This document shows, in pieces, positions 1 through 38,208 of a stretch of 64,000 nt of DNA. The notes under the pieces were generated by a model. The model had not been told where the DNA came from and searched no databases. It saw nothing but the letters and a program-made list of their open reading frames with translations. Both the position numbers and the translations under genes were made by a program. Source of the stretch: Candidula unifasciata (lineage: Eukaryota; Mollusca; Gastropoda; Stylommatophora; Geomitridae); assembly GCA_905116865.2 (NCBI GenBank), contig CAJHNH020004890.1, positions 2,403,476 to 2,467,475 on the forward strand. The letters are read 5' to 3'. The first letter of the stretch is position 1, and each line of letters starts with the position of its first letter.

Positions 1-222
1 GATATAGATTTTTTAAAAAGTGGCTTATCAAATGAATGAATAGCAATCGAGAAAAATTAAGAGGGGGTGGGAGAATACAGTTAAAAAAAAAAAAAACGCT
101 ATTTCGTTCTGTTCTGATGTTATCCTCCCACTTGTATCCTTGGCAACCCAAGTCTGGGCTCAAACCGGAAACTGACTACATTCGGCCTAACGGGGAAAAA
201 AATCCGGGTTCAGACAGGCAAA
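1..222 (+). other. PA2G4: 5' UTR / promoter-proximal sequence of PA2G4
   Basis: Sequence upstream of the PA2G4 start codon. The in-frame ATG at 223 lies in a good context (AAAATGG). An A-rich run sits at about 81-96. No TATA box or transcription start can be fixed, and the promoter may lie outside the window. Confidence 0.5.
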
Positions 223-19859
<19,637 letters not shown>

Positions 19860-21282
19860 GTCTGCAGTGGAATGCATCTTCACCATCACAAGCGTGAGCT
19901 CTAAACAAGTGCTACAGACCTGTCCAAAGTGTCAGGGTTGTCCCATGGACTATTTTGGCAGTATTGTAGAAATATCATGGAAATAGGCTATCTAGCAGTT
20001 GAAAGAGATTTGATTGGACAGTGGTGGTAGGGTTAAATTATCATGCAGTGCTGATTGCGTGCCAGATTTTTGGGGTGTGTGGGAATTCTCTTGTTTCATT
20101 TGAGCTACGTTTTCAGTTTGAAGAAAACAGTTTCTGTTGATTGTTTCTGGCAGAAATAAGTAATCATTTATGATCTATTAACAACAAGGTAATACAAAAT
20201 ATTTTTGTATCATTGCACTTAAGAAGCTAAAGTCTCATATGTGTGTTTCTGAGCTTACAATATGTGGATTGATTGTGACAGAATATGTATTTCCCAGACT
20301 TGAAAACTAGCGCACTTTTTTTTTTTTTTACATATTAAGGCGGTTGGCATGTTGTATTTAAAGGCTAGGCTGCACTTTTCTCTACCCCCCACACATCCGA
20401 TTTCAGCAAAACTGTTTAGTTGTCTTTTAAGACATTCTTGCTAGAGTGGCTATGGGACTGCTCTCACTCCCCCCCCCCCTCCCCTCCCTCTCTAGATGAG
20501 GCACCAGACCAGATACAGGGATGGTACACTTAATTGCCAGGTTTTTCTCTGGCATGACAGACCGCAGTCTCAGATATTTTGGGGGCTTAGTAAATTTTTT
20601 GACCAGGATAGGTTTCTTTAGTACCATGTTTTATTATCAAAAACAGATATAGAAATACCAGTGTTGTACTGACTGCATATATTAGGTTAATTTCTTTTAT
20701 TTATAGTTAAGCCAGTTTTTGTGCTTATGTGTTTCTGGACTTGGTGGGGAATCATGTACAGTTATTCACATCTGTCAATGTTTACATACTACAGTTTTGG
20801 GGTGTGTGTTCTTTTTAAATGGTATTTCATTATAATAATTGTTTTAAATCCTTTAGTTTACTTCTCTTGTAAGACATAGAGACATTGGATATGTTTCATC
20901 TGCATGCGCGAATATCGTCATTTTATTTCGTCTGGACACAGAATTTATATGTTGTTTTTTTTTAAATTAAAAAAGCTACCTGGACTCTTTAAGTTCCAGA
21001 TTTGAGTTACTCCAGCACCGTCTGTTCCAAACTTAATGTACATTAGAAGGACAGTGGTTGCGTCTTAACATGTTCAACTAACACGGCTATGGAACACAAG
21101 GACTTACAGTAATGGTAGAAATTGATTATTGTTACATAAGATCTGGTCAGAATATGTTAAGAAATGTATGCTATGTGTTTAGTAGTCAGTAAATGTTTGA
21201 TGCATTTCCTGCTAGTGAAGGGGTTAAATTAATCAAAATCATCTTGTAGAAGTGCTCGGTTCAAGTAGCAGTAAACTCCATT

Positions 21283-21288
21283 AATAAA
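21283..21288 (+). terminator. Candidate polyadenylation signal AATAAA
   Basis: Canonical hexamer about 1.4 kb after the PA2G4 stop codon, ahead of the first downstream SINE. It implies a long 3' UTR. Choice among signals is a guess. Confidence 0.4.
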
Positions 21289-21349
21289 ACAAGCACAGGT
21301 GATTTCTGATCATTAGAAGAGTACATCCTAGTGATAGTGTTTTGTTTTT

Positions 21350-21607
21350 TTTCTCTTCTAATTCTTCAGTGGAAAGTCCTTGTTGTATGGTCCATTTGGA
21401 CTTTGATTTTGTGCCAGGATCCGAGTTTTACTTGTACATCTGTTTTGCTGGCTTATTTGTGTGCAGTTGGTTGTTCCTTGCCGCTTGGGCAGATGCAGTC
21501 TGACATCAAAGGAAGTCTGCCATAAGTCGACTTCTAAGACATGCTTGTTGAGGAGACAGTGGGTCTGTTCTTGTTTTCCCCACAATGGGGCCCCAGAACC
21601 CACACAG
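21350..21607 (-). repeat. (GAA)n-tailed SINE, minus-strand copy
   Basis: Reverse-complement order: TTCTTCAGTGGAAAGTCCTT (3' part), GATGCAGTCTGACATC, then GGGGCCCCAGAACCCACACA (head). Close to full length. Confidence 0.8.
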
Positions 21608-22240
21608 GGGTTATTTCTCTTCTTACACTAGATCGAATGTCGGCTGACTTGGGTCCAGACTGCCTGTCTGCTGACAGTTGTTGGCATACTAGTGACATTT
21701 GAGGAGAGGTATCCTTGATAGAACTTCTTACTTCTCTCACATGAAAGCAGTGTAACTTGCTGCACAATCATTATTGTAACTCTTTCACAGCAGACAACCT
21801 CTTTTTTTATGTCCAGTTTTATAAACGGGGTAGCATCTGTTATTGTACGTCTGTATGTCCTATAAAGTGAATTAATTATTTGGAGGTGGGCGTCTTATTT
21901 TTATTTTTATTTTTTTCTTCTGAATTGTGGCTGTTAATCTGCTGTGTGAAAATTTCATATATTTTGTTGGTCAAATTGAATGATTTTAATCAAGGTGAAG
22001 GATGGTGTGTTGTTTTTATCGTTGAACTTGTTTACCGTACAGATGGTTATTTGTTCAGACTTGGGCAGTAGTCACATTCACAATTAAACGCTGATCATCT
22101 TGTAGGCCATTTTTTATTTGTCATTCCTTTTTTGGGAGAGTATTTCACAACTAGAAATTAAACTGCAGAGGTCAGCATATCTGACCTCTGCGTGCTTTTT
22201 GGGTAACATTTCCTTCAATAAACCATATTGCACCTAGAGT

Positions 22241-23570
22241 AGTGGAAATGGCATTTTGTATCTAGATTGCTTGACTGTATGGTATAAGCAGAACAAGAGC
22301 ACGCTGTACCATAATTATAGTGATTGAGTGAGATGATGAACCATGACCACCATAGGTACGTAACCAGTAAATCATATTAATGGCAATCATTGTCGGGTAG
22401 AAGTCAGCTTCTACCAACCGTTTAGAAAGCAATGGCAAACTGTTGAGTGAAAAATTACCTAGTAAAATAAAAAAGCTTACATATCTTGAAGCTGTTATAG
22501 ATTTGAGCTGTCGTATTTTTGTTCTTTTTTGTATTTTACATAGGTGGCACAAGATAAAGAATCATCTGTTGATATTTATGTCTGAAAACTTGCTGTTGAT
22601 CGTGCTGACAGTAGATGAGACCGAATTCAGAATGTTGACAAGCTCCCAGTCCAGTTTTTTTTTTTTTTTTTTTTTTTTTTTCAACATTTACCTTGGCTCC
22701 CAGGTTGGCCCGGTCTAAAACTGGTACCAGGCAGAGTCATGGGAAGGAAAGGTGGCTGGCATGATGTTGCCCACAGAGTGCAAACAGCTCTGTAAAACTG
22801 AGGCTATCGCCATCACAGTGAGATGAATCTGGCATTATACTCTCATATGCCACTGAAGGTAAAAGGGATCCTTTACTTATTACCATCATGCAACGGAGAA
22901 ACTGATGGCGCCCCAACACCTGTAGACCCTAGAAAAATAAAATGAGATGGCCGTGGCTGCATTTTTTTTTTTTAATTTAAAAATATGTCAGTGATGTCCT
23001 TTTGGACGATTACCTGCTTGATAGCTACACTGTACTACAGATTTAAAAAGATGCAATCTGGTTCATCTAGCTAAAGATATGACATCTCTTCTTAGCCATC
23101 TAAGTATCTCCATACTGATGGTACCTGTTAACTACTGGTGTTGCCTTTTCCCAAGTCTCGGGTGATACCAAGAACCTGCAGACGCTCTACTCTGCATCAT
23201 TTTCTCCATGTATGGGTTTTCATTATCCTTCTATTTGACCTTTTACCTCCTCCCGCAGACGAGCGATCACCTCTTCTTTGTCTAGTTGTAGTACACTCTC
23301 AGCCAGTGTTTTATATATGTTGAAGATTAAAAAGTTTGGCATTTGGATAAACCAGTGAATCAAATATAAACTACAGGTGGACAGACCAGCACCAAGTACA
23401 TGTTAATTTGAAATAATAAAATTATAAACCATCAAATCATAGCGTTGTTTGTATAATTGTATTTGACTAACTTCTTCCTGTGCCATGTAGGTGTTAGTTG
23501 CCAGAGAGTTAGCAGGAGTAGGAAGTGCTGGGTGTAGAAAGTAAAACAGATTGCTGAAGTGGTCAAGCAG
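22241..23570. other. Intergenic, weak repeats only
   Basis: Contains a T run at 22657-22681. The segment around 22690-22775 (CTGGCATGATGTTG) echoes 60424-60510 (CCGGCATGATGTTG), suggesting another dispersed repeat. No gene seen. Confidence 0.4.
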
Positions 23571-23574
23571 TTTT

Positions 23575-23860
23575 TTCCCCTGTGGGGGTTCTGGGGCCCT
23601 GTTATAGGGAAAACAAGAGTAGACCCACTGCCTACTCAAAAGCATGGAGTAAGAGTTGACTAAATGGGAGCTTCCTTTGAAGTCGGAGTGCATCTGCCTG
23701 AGAGGCAAGGAACCAACAGTCTGCATATAAATTAGTCAGATCTGTCAAACTGCTGCACACACAACATTCAGGTTATGGGACAGAACTGCAGTTCAGAAGT
23801 GGACGAACAGCTTGAACTTTTCGCCGCAGTTTACAGCCGGTGAACGTGAAGAAGAAGAAG
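23575..23860 (+). repeat. (GAA)n-tailed SINE, near full length
   Basis: Head TTCCCCTGTGGGGGTTCTGG, internal AGTAGACCCACTGCCTAC, tail GGTGAACGTGAAGAAGAAG. Intergenic. Confidence 0.85.
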
Positions 23861-24132
23861 ATTAAAAACTACTGAACGTTAAATTTGCACTGTTTTTCTT
23901 CTTATTTTCCCCAGTATTTAAGCCCCTTTAAGGGTAGCTGTGCCACAACAATTAATTTATCCGACAAGGGTGCTGTGGCAAAAAAAGTTTGAAAACCTCT
24001 GATTTAGACAACAGTGATGGTCGGGTTCGATGTAGCATGGCGGTACAGTGACAAGCTGCACTGGCTTACTGATACAGTAGTCCATGCTCATTCATGGGTC
24101 ATCTCGTTACAAAAGTCTGGTGAAAAAATGTC

Positions 24133-24582
24133 GGCTATCCTTCAAATAACGGTCCCAAATTATCGAGGCTAAAAAAATACCATAACAGGGCCTCAAGTCT
24201 TATGTAAATTGCGAACCTCTTTCCGGCGATTATACCGCCACCGCCGAGAGTATCCTCCGCGCCGCTACGCGCAGGGCCGAAAGTGGGGGGGGGGGGGGGG
24301 TAAATTTTAAATGTCTAGGATTCACGAGCAAATAAAATGGAGGAAGCTGCAGGAGATGCGGTAGCTGCTGCTCGTGAATCCCAGTCATCCAGTTTAGCCG
24401 CCCCTCCGCGCCGCTATACGCGGCGGGGGGGACTCTCGGTGGTGACTTTCAACTCGGCGGAAGCTTTTCCGCTGTATGCGGTATAGTCGCCGGAAAGAGG
24501 TCCGCAATTTACATATGACTGAGGCCCTGTAAGTGTATTTTCTTAGCCTCGATTATTTGGGACCGTTATTTGGAGGATAGCC
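24133..24582. mobile_element. Long-TIR non-autonomous DNA transposon, copy 3
   Basis: Ends GGCTATCC and GGATAGCC. About 50 bases of TIR (CAAATAACGGTCCCAAAT, TATCGAGGCT) are inverted at the right end. Flanked by AAATGTC at 24126-24132 and 24583-24589. A further inner inverted repeat carries the hairpin core also seen in copy 2 (GCTCGTGAATCCCAGTCATC). An 18-base G run sits near 24283-24300. No transposase. Confidence 0.85.
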
Positions 24583-25430
24583 AAATGTCTACCCATGTGG
24601 CTCCTTTTTCTTCTTCTGATTTCGCTGTTGAAAGTTTCTTTGGCATTATAGGTTTTTACAGCTAGGATGAAATATATGTACTTTCAACCCAACACGTCTG
24701 ATTTTAGGAGACCCTTTCTTAGCCGGTACACATCATCTTTGTTATGGGGGTAGTGGGTTGGCATGGCACTTGATAATGCTGATTGGTCAAAAGCCACCCA
24801 TAAGTTCCAGCTAACACCCTTCCCCCCCCCCCCCCCCTCATCACTTTGATATATTTGACTATGTAAGATATATACTTTCTTTTCCCACTCCACTAAGCCA
24901 ATCAATACACCTCTCTTTCTTTTTTTCTTTTATATAGCTTATATGTCTAGTGTCATATTACTCTGTTTTATCACGTATCTGTATAATTCTGCTACAGACA
25001 TATACTTTCTACACTGATCCTCTCCGAGCTGCCGGAGACCCCAAAAGGCCAAATCGGGAGATGGAAAACATGCTTTTTTCATATATCTTTATACTGAGCC
25101 TCTATCTTCCGCCTGAGCCGCAATTAGCAAAGCCTAAAGAAGGAAAAAGCAAGGAATAAAATTAACTCGTAATTAACTTATATACTACTCGAAGTGAGGT
25201 TTGGACACCGTCTGTCTTTCAAAGAACATGTTGACCATGAAATAAAAGCACGCAAAAGCCTAACAGCAATGAGGGTCCTAGCCGCCGCCGATATTGAGCA
25301 GAGACAGCTTCTGTTCTTTCTCCAAAGGAATTTGCTTTAGTCATTCTCACTGTCAGCTATAGTCAGCATAGTAATTTAGTCAATAATGTCCTGTTGAACC
25401 TATCTTGGTTATAACTGATATCCCGTGTGG

Positions 25431-25695
25431 GTTCCAGGGCCCTATTATAGGGATAACAAGAATAGATCCACTGCCTACCTAAAAACATGTCGTAAGAGTC
25501 GACCAAATGGGAGCTTCCTTCGAAGTCGGGGTACATCTGCCTGAGAGGCAATGAACCAACAGTCTGCACACAAATGTGTCAGAACGGTTGCACATGCAAT
25601 ACTCAGGTTCTGGAATAGGACTGCAGTCCAGAAGTGAACGAACAACCAAAACTTTCCACCAGAGTTTACAGCTGGTGAACGCAAAAAAGAAGAAG
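25431..25695 (+). repeat. (GAA)n-tailed SINE with probable target duplication
   Basis: Head TCCCGTGTGGGTTCCAGGGC, tail GGTGAACGCAAAAAAGAAGAAG. ATAACTGATA just before the head and ATAACTGTGATA just after the tail form an imperfect direct repeat. Confidence 0.85.
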
Positions 25696-25734
25696 ATAAC
25701 TGTGATATCTGTATATAGAGAGCTATACTATACG

Positions 25735-25777
25735 GGGTGACCCGTTTGCTATGAAGCTGAAACTAAGACTACCAGAC
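25735..25777 (+). repeat. Short dispersed repeat, inverted relative to 62250-62297
   Basis: GGGGTGACCCGTTTGCTATG followed by AAGCTGAAACTAA recurs as its reverse complement at 62250-62297. Probably the terminus of an unidentified repeat, as the 36 kb distance argues against one element. Confidence 0.6.
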
Positions 25778-26103
25778 TTGGGGCATTTCCATTAACGCTC
25801 CGTCGCCATTTTCAGCAGCCAGTGCAGAGTTCACGGAAAAGAATGGACGAATACACGAGTAGACAGACATGCGTAAAATCTCTAAAGGTTTGTATTATAC
25901 TGGGGAGGTACTGCAGGAATCAGATTCCTGCGGCAGTTGACAATGAGGTAAGGGTACTGATTGATCAGCATTTCTATCTGAAGACATCACCATTTACACA
26001 GATAGGTCTGTAAAGCGCGGATCAAGGTCATATAAAAGGACGAAGAAAATCATAAAAGAGGGTAGCCGCGCTTACCTGGCAACTACGTCAGGCATGAATA
26101 TAA

Positions 26104-27866
26104 GATAGCCACTGCTTCTAGAGCACTAGCATAGGTAACAGAGCCACTGCTTCTAGAGCACTAGCATGGGTAACAGAGTTAATACTTCTAGAGCACTAGC
26201 ATAGGTAACAGAGTTAATACTTCTAGAGCACTAGCATAGGTAACAGAGCCACTGCTTCTAGAGCACTAGCATAGGTAACAGAGCCACTGCTTCTAGAGCA
26301 CTAGCATGGGTAAGAGAGCTACTGCTTCTAGAGCACTAGCATGGGTAAGAGAGCTACTGCTTCTAGAGCACTAGCATGGGTAACAGAGCCACTGCTTCTA
26401 GAGCACTAGCATGGGTAAGAGAGCTACTGCTTCTAGAGCACTAGCATAGGTAAGAGAGCTACTGCTTCTAGAGCACTAGCATGGGTAAGAGAGCTACTGC
26501 TTCTAGAGCACTAGCATAGGTAAGAGAGCTACTGCTTCTAGAGCACTAGCATGGGTAAGAGAGCTACTGCTTCTAGAGCACTAGCATGGGTAAGAGAGCT
26601 ACTGCTTCTATAGCACTAGCATGGGTAAGAGAGCTACTGCTTCTAGAGCACTAGCATGGGTAACAGAGCCACTGCTTCTAGAGCACTAGCATGGGTAAGA
26701 GAGCTACTGCTTCTAGAGCACTAGCATGGGTAACAGAGCCACTGCTTCTAGAGCACTAGCATGGGTAAGAGAGCTACTGCTTCTAGAGCACTAGCATAGG
26801 TAAGAGAGCCACTGCTTCTAGAGCACTAGCATGGGTAACAGAGCCACTGCTTCTAGAGCACTAGCATAGGTAACAGAGCCACTGCTTCTAGAGCACTAGC
26901 ATAGGTAACAGAGCCACTGCTTCTAGAGCACTAGCATAGGTAACAGAGCTACTGCTTCTAGAGCACTAGCATAGGTAAGAGAGCCACTGCTTCTAGAGCA
27001 CTAGCATGGGTAACAGAGCCACTGCTTCTAGAGCACTAGCATAGGTAACAGAGCCACTGCTTCTAGAGCACTAGCATAGGTAACAGAGCCACTGCTTCTA
27101 GAGCACTAGCATAGGTAACAGAGCTACTGCTTCTAGAGCACTAGCATGGGTAACAGAGCCACTGCTTCTAGAGCACTAGCATAGGTAACAGAGCCACTGC
27201 TTCTAGAGCACTAGCATAGGTAACAGAGCCACTGCTTCTAGAGCACTAGCATAGGTAACAGAGCCACTGCTTCTAGAGCACTAGCATAGGTAACAGAGCT
27301 ACTGCTTCTAGAGCACTAGCATAGGTAAGAGAGCCACTGCTTCTAGAGCACTAGCATGGGTAACAGAGCCACTGCTTCTAGAGCACTAGCATAGGTAACA
27401 GAGCCACTGCTTCTAGAGCACTAGCATAGGTAACAGAGCCACTGCTTCTAGAGCACTAGCATAGGTAACAGAGCTACTGCTTCTAGAGCACTAGCATGGG
27501 TAACAGAGCCACTGCTTCTAGAGCACTAGCATGGGTAACAGAGCCACTGCTTCTAGAGCACTAGCATAGGTAACAGAGCTACTGCTTCTAGAGCACTAGC
27601 ATAGGTAAGAGAGCCACTGCTTCTAGAGCACTAGCATGGGTAACAGAGCCACTGCTTCTAGAGCACTAGCATAGGTAACAGAGCCACTGCTTCTAGAGCA
27701 CTAGCATAGGTAACAGAGCCACTGCTTCTAGAGCACTAGCATAGGTAACAGAGCTACTGCTTCTAGAGCACTAGCATGGGTAACAGAGCCACTGCTTCTA
27801 GAGCACTAGCATGGGTAACAGAGCCACTGCTTCTAGAGCACTAGCATGGGCAGCAGAGCCAACAGC
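26104..27866. repeat. 35-bp satellite array, 50 units, with higher-order structure
   Basis: Fifty head-to-tail 35-base units around the core TTCTAGAGCACTAGCAT. Units differ at three main places: CATAGG/CATGGG, TAACA/TAAGA, and GAGCC/GAGCT (units 2 and 3 have GAGTTAATA). Units 6-19 are mainly CATGGG/TAAGA/GAGCT; units 20-50 mainly TAACA/GAGCC. Stops occur in every frame, so it is not coding. It directly abuts a LINE RNase H relic. Confidence 0.98.
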
Positions 27867-28110
27867 CACACAAGCAATACTTGTATCAGACTCCATGAAT
27901 ATGCTTCAGAAAATATAAACAGGCGGTAGGCGCCCTGAATGGGTAGAAAGTATTGGAAAATCGTACTTAACCTCCCTCACTTCGATATACACATGTGGTT
28001 ATGCTGGCGTAAAGGGTAATGAGCGAGCGGACCAACTGGCAAGCAAATGCACCCACGCATTTGGGAAGAAGCATGGACAAATAATATATCAACACTGTAG
28101 GGACTGAGCT
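27866..28110 (+). pseudogene. LINE RNase H domain relic
   Basis: One frame reads TATQAILVSDSMNMLQKI, an internal stop at about 27916, then EWVESIGKSYLTSL and GYAGVKGNERADQLASKC. These match the third and fourth catalytic regions of a LINE RNase H (xxSDS, and G-V-K-G-N-E-R-A-D-x-L-A). The upstream part is replaced by the satellite, and the downstream part is interrupted by a SINE. Confidence 0.8.
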
Positions 28111-28164
28111 AGTGGCCAATGACGAATCCCTAACATTAACACGATTGCGTGATATTGGAAGGGA

Positions 28165-28445
28165 GCTGCTTGTTCTCGGGGCATGGTGTCCGCCTCGAGT
28201 GCTAGAGATTTCGGGTTTAATCTCCGGTAAGGGCTAGGTTTTTTCCACGTGGACTTCTAGTAATTCCTCCGGGTCTCTGAGTAGTGACATCAGACGCCCG
28301 TGTGTAATATCGTGCACGTAAAAAATCCCTTGACAGTTGAAAATCGAAAAGAGTAGCCTAACGGCGCTGCCCGGGCAAAATTTGTTGAAAATCTACTCAG
28401 AATCCTCACCGGTGCTAAGCTTCTTCTTACTCAGACTTAAGTTAG
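28165..28445 (+). repeat. tRNA-like SINE (second family), copy 1
   Basis: Shares GCATGGTGTC, CGAGTGCTAGAG, CGGGTTTA, AAGGCTAGG, CACGTAAAAAA and CCCGGGCAAA-type blocks, in order, with 40990-41280. The head resembles a tRNA with a degenerate B box in the CGGGTTTAATC region. It sits inside the decayed LINE that begins at 27866. Confidence 0.7.
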
Positions 28446-28543
28446 AAGAAGAACGGAGCACTTATGTGCCATGGTGTTGATAAGTTGTTCAAACCTTATA
28501 GCCTTATACCGTGACATTGGAGAAAAGCATGAAGCATGCCGCC

Positions 28544-31209
28544 CAGTGTTGCCACTTTTCTTTGACAAAAAATATCCAAAACGGTGTCAAAAAATATCTA
28601 AAAAGATCTAAATCTGCGTGGAAAAGATCTAGAAAAAACATCCAAATTGAAAAAGTCAAAAATTACATAAATTTTGTTATGACTTACCCTACATAATCAT
28701 GTCCTCACCTTCACTGATGTCTGCCTCACAAGATCCACAGGATAAACTTAGCTTGGATAATGAAGTTGAAGCTTCAGATCCAAAATGACCCTGGTATGCT
28801 TTAGCTGTTCAAATTTCTTTTAAAAGTGGAACAGTAGGCTTATTTCTCTAGTCTCATCAGGCCGAATTTTAATGGCACGATAGCATTTAAGAGGTCAAAT
28901 TTCATCCTGTTTTTTAGGTTAGATTTGATATAATTCCTAGCAATGAAAACTCTTTCTACGTCAGCATTTGAGTGGGGTAGTATCATGGCAGACAAGGCAC
29001 TTTAAAGAGCTTACAGAATGGACTGTTTGATGAGGCATCTTTAAATTGTCTCACTTCACTCCAAAACGCTTTAGTTTACGTTTTGTTTGTCCATTCAGCT
29101 ACATTTATTTTGGTTAATTGATATTCTGTTTCCGCGACACTATTATCAGTAGCCCCTAAAAATTTCATAACTTTACAATATTTAGGTATGTCCTTTATTG
29201 GCTGAAGTATGTTGCTCACAGAAAAAAGTGAAATATTTTTCAAAACATCTAGATTTTCAGGAAGTCTCTGCTTCAATTGCTTCAATAATGAGATAAGGAA
29301 ATCTTGACAGCGTTTTCTTAAGTTGTTCTCTTCATTCTCTGTTAACAGTCCTTTTGTTTTTAAATCATCAATTTTTGATTCGACTTAATATCCAAGGTGT
29401 GGCTTAGGAGCCAAATTGCTCTCTATAGTGCAAGTGAGCAAATCAGCTTTAGAAGTTGGCAACACCAGTCTTTTACCGAGTGAAATAGCAAGATGAGATC
29501 ATCAAGTAATTTAACTTTATCAACAAGTTTAGATTCGAACAGTTAATTAACTTTTTGCACTTCCAATAGAATAGGTTATAAAAAAAAGAATGAATGACCA
29601 ATTTTTTTCATCACTGTACATTCCATAAAGTATTTCAGCTGTTTAGCACTTTTCACTACGTCTTGCTATTTCATAGTGTGTCTTCAACTTCAGCCATTGC
29701 TTCATAATTCTTTCAACAGCTGGTTAAATTGATAACCATCTAGTTTTGCAATCTGACAAAATTTTCGGTGGTGTGGAACCATCATTCAAGGCTGTAAAAA
29801 ATGTATTGTATTGCTGTTGTCTGACAAATGATTTGGAAAACCAGTAAAGTGTTTCAGCAATAAGGTATTCCAAATTCATTGGTAAATATTTAGATGAAGC
29901 ATTTGATAATGCTAGGTGCAATGAATGACGCATACATTTTATAAGTATTAACGATGGGTTAGCTTCCTTCAACTTGGCATAAACGCCATTGTTTATACCA
30001 ACCATCACTGAGGCATTTTCAGTACCAATTACAGCCAAATTCTTCAAACCTAACTGTTTGCTGATTAAAAGGTCCTTCAGTTCCTAAACTATACTTTCTA
30101 CATCACACTTTTCAAATTCTTCTTCTTCTTCTTCTTCTTCTTCTTCTTCTTCTTCTTCTTCTTCTTCTTCTTCTTCGCGTTCACCAGCTGTAAACTCTAG
30201 CGGAAGGTTCTGGTTGCTCGTCCACTACTGAACTGCAGTCCTGCTCCAGAAGCTGAGTGTTGCGTGTGCATCAGTTTTACAGATCTCATTCTCTTGAATA
30301 CAGACTGTTGGTTCCTTGCCTCTCCGGCAGATGCACTCCGACTTCAAAGGAAGCTCCCCAATTAGTCGACTCTTACGTAATGCTTTTGGGGAGGCAGTGG
30401 GTCTATTCTTGTTTTCCCCACAATGGGGCCCCGGAAACCACACGGGGGACTTTTCAAATTGAACTAGTCCAAGATTTTTTTTACAAATCGATCAAATGGT
30501 CACAGTTTGTAATTACGCAGTGACAAATTAAAAACATTGCGACTGATACTTCAACTTTTGATGATTCATTTATCAGTATAGTTCTGAAAACAGATGTCAG
30601 TGGTGTAATATCTTTAAATAAAACTGCAGTTTTATGCTTTTTTAGTCTCTGCATGACTCTTTGAGTTTTGTATTTTCGCTTTACTTACAACAAGCTTTGA
30701 TCAGATTCCCAGTTTTTAATTTTGTCATCTTGCAACCACTCTTTCAAAATATTTTGCTCATACTTTACTTTTGACATGTTGAAAGGTTTTTTTCAAAGTG
30801 AAAGCCACATAAGAAGGTGAGCAATTATTTTTTTTAATCACAATTAAAAAGAACCGCAAAGTCAGCACAATGAGGATACGGTTGAATCAAAGTTAGTATG
30901 ATTTACGCACGTTTTTATTAATCAGTACCGGGGCTGCCAGATATTTGTGCGTTGACCCCAGTGAGAGTTAAAAGTTCAAGTAATGGCAGTTGTCACAGTG
31001 TATGTGCCAGACCAAAACAAAAATATTGTAGTAAATATTTTACACAGTAATTATTAAATTGGCAATGAAAGAAAAAAAATCCATAAAATATCCTACTCCA
31101 TATGAAAAGTTTCTAGAAAAATATTTACGATCTAAACGTCAAAAACAGTATCTAAATGCAATGAAAAAGATCTAAATTTGGATATAAAAGATCCGAAGTG
31201 GCAACACTG
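28544..31209 (-). mobile_element. hAT-superfamily transposon (defective), carrying a nested SINE
   Basis: Ends are CAGTGTTGCCACTTTTC and its near complement GAAGTGGCAACACTG. Flanks ATGCCGCC (28536-28543) and ACGCCGCC (31210-31217) are an 8-bp duplication with one mismatch, as expected for hAT. Minus-strand open segments at 30047-29724 (GVYAKLKEANPS, CMRHSLHLALS) and 29285-29076 match the copy at 49108-51587. Frames are broken. The residue pattern GTENASVMVG has E where the other copy has D (GTDN). A SINE is inserted at 30119-30448. Confidence 0.9.
30119..30448 (-). repeat. (GAA)n-tailed SINE nested in a hAT element, with 12-bp target duplication
   Basis: Minus-strand SINE with about 57 bases of CTT repeat (30119-30176), then GCGTTCACCAGCTG... 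to the head CCGGAAACCACACGGGGG. Flanked by ACTTTTCAAATT at 30107-30118 and 30449-30460. The other hAT copy lacks the SINE at this point, so the ends of the SINE are fixed to within a base or two. Confidence 0.95.
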
Positions 31210-31217
31210 ACGCCGCC

Positions 31218-31470
31218 TCCGAAGAGACATAACCAACAATAACATATGATGACGTCATTATCTGTAAATACAGATTTCATACACACATCTATAATTAAAT
31301 AATATATTATATAACATAAGTTAATTTGTAAACATTAATTACAATTTAGAAAAGAATACAAAATAATTCGTTTTGGTAAAAAACATTTTTTTTCTAATTT
31401 TAAAATCTCGTACGTCTTCCGGTAGCTAATTAACATATATGCTAATATACAGCCTCGTTTTGGTCAAACA
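31218..31470. other. Upstream region of the hnRNP gene
   Basis: AT-rich sequence between the hAT element and the gene. Contains AATATATTATATAACATAAG-like AT runs and TTAACATATATGCTAATATAC (split near 31431-31452). A real TATA box cannot be told from background. Confidence 0.3.
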
Positions 31471-31471
31471 T

Positions 31472-31484
31472 CCTTTCTCTCTCC
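31472..31484 (+). promoter_or_regulatory. TOP-like pyrimidine tract / candidate TCT initiator
   Basis: CCTTTCTCTCTCCC lies 65-77 bases upstream of the hnRNP start codon. If transcription begins at its first C, the mRNA would have a 5' terminal oligopyrimidine tract, as in mammalian hnRNP A1. Start site is inferred, not observed. Confidence 0.4.
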
Positions 31485-31548
31485 CAACGAGCGGACGGTC
31501 TGAACGTTTGAGTTTTATTTCTTCAACTTTTATCAGCTTCATAAAATC

Positions 31549-38208
<6,660 letters not shown>

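Larger units (their letters stand above)
19860..22240 (+). other. PA2G4: PA2G4 3' UTR and downstream sequence
   Basis: No coding sequence. Candidate poly(A) signals AATAAA lie at 21283-21288 and 22217-22222, and weaker AATTAAAA-type runs near 20966. A minus-strand SINE (21350-21607) follows the first signal, so the earlier site is the more likely end. A fragment of the GGCTAGGCTGCA repeat lies at 20357-20450. Confidence 0.5.

Noticed and set aside
26104..27866. Regular direct-repeat array resembling a CRISPR
   Set aside because: Units are contiguous with no unique spacers, and this is animal DNA with split genes. It is a satellite.
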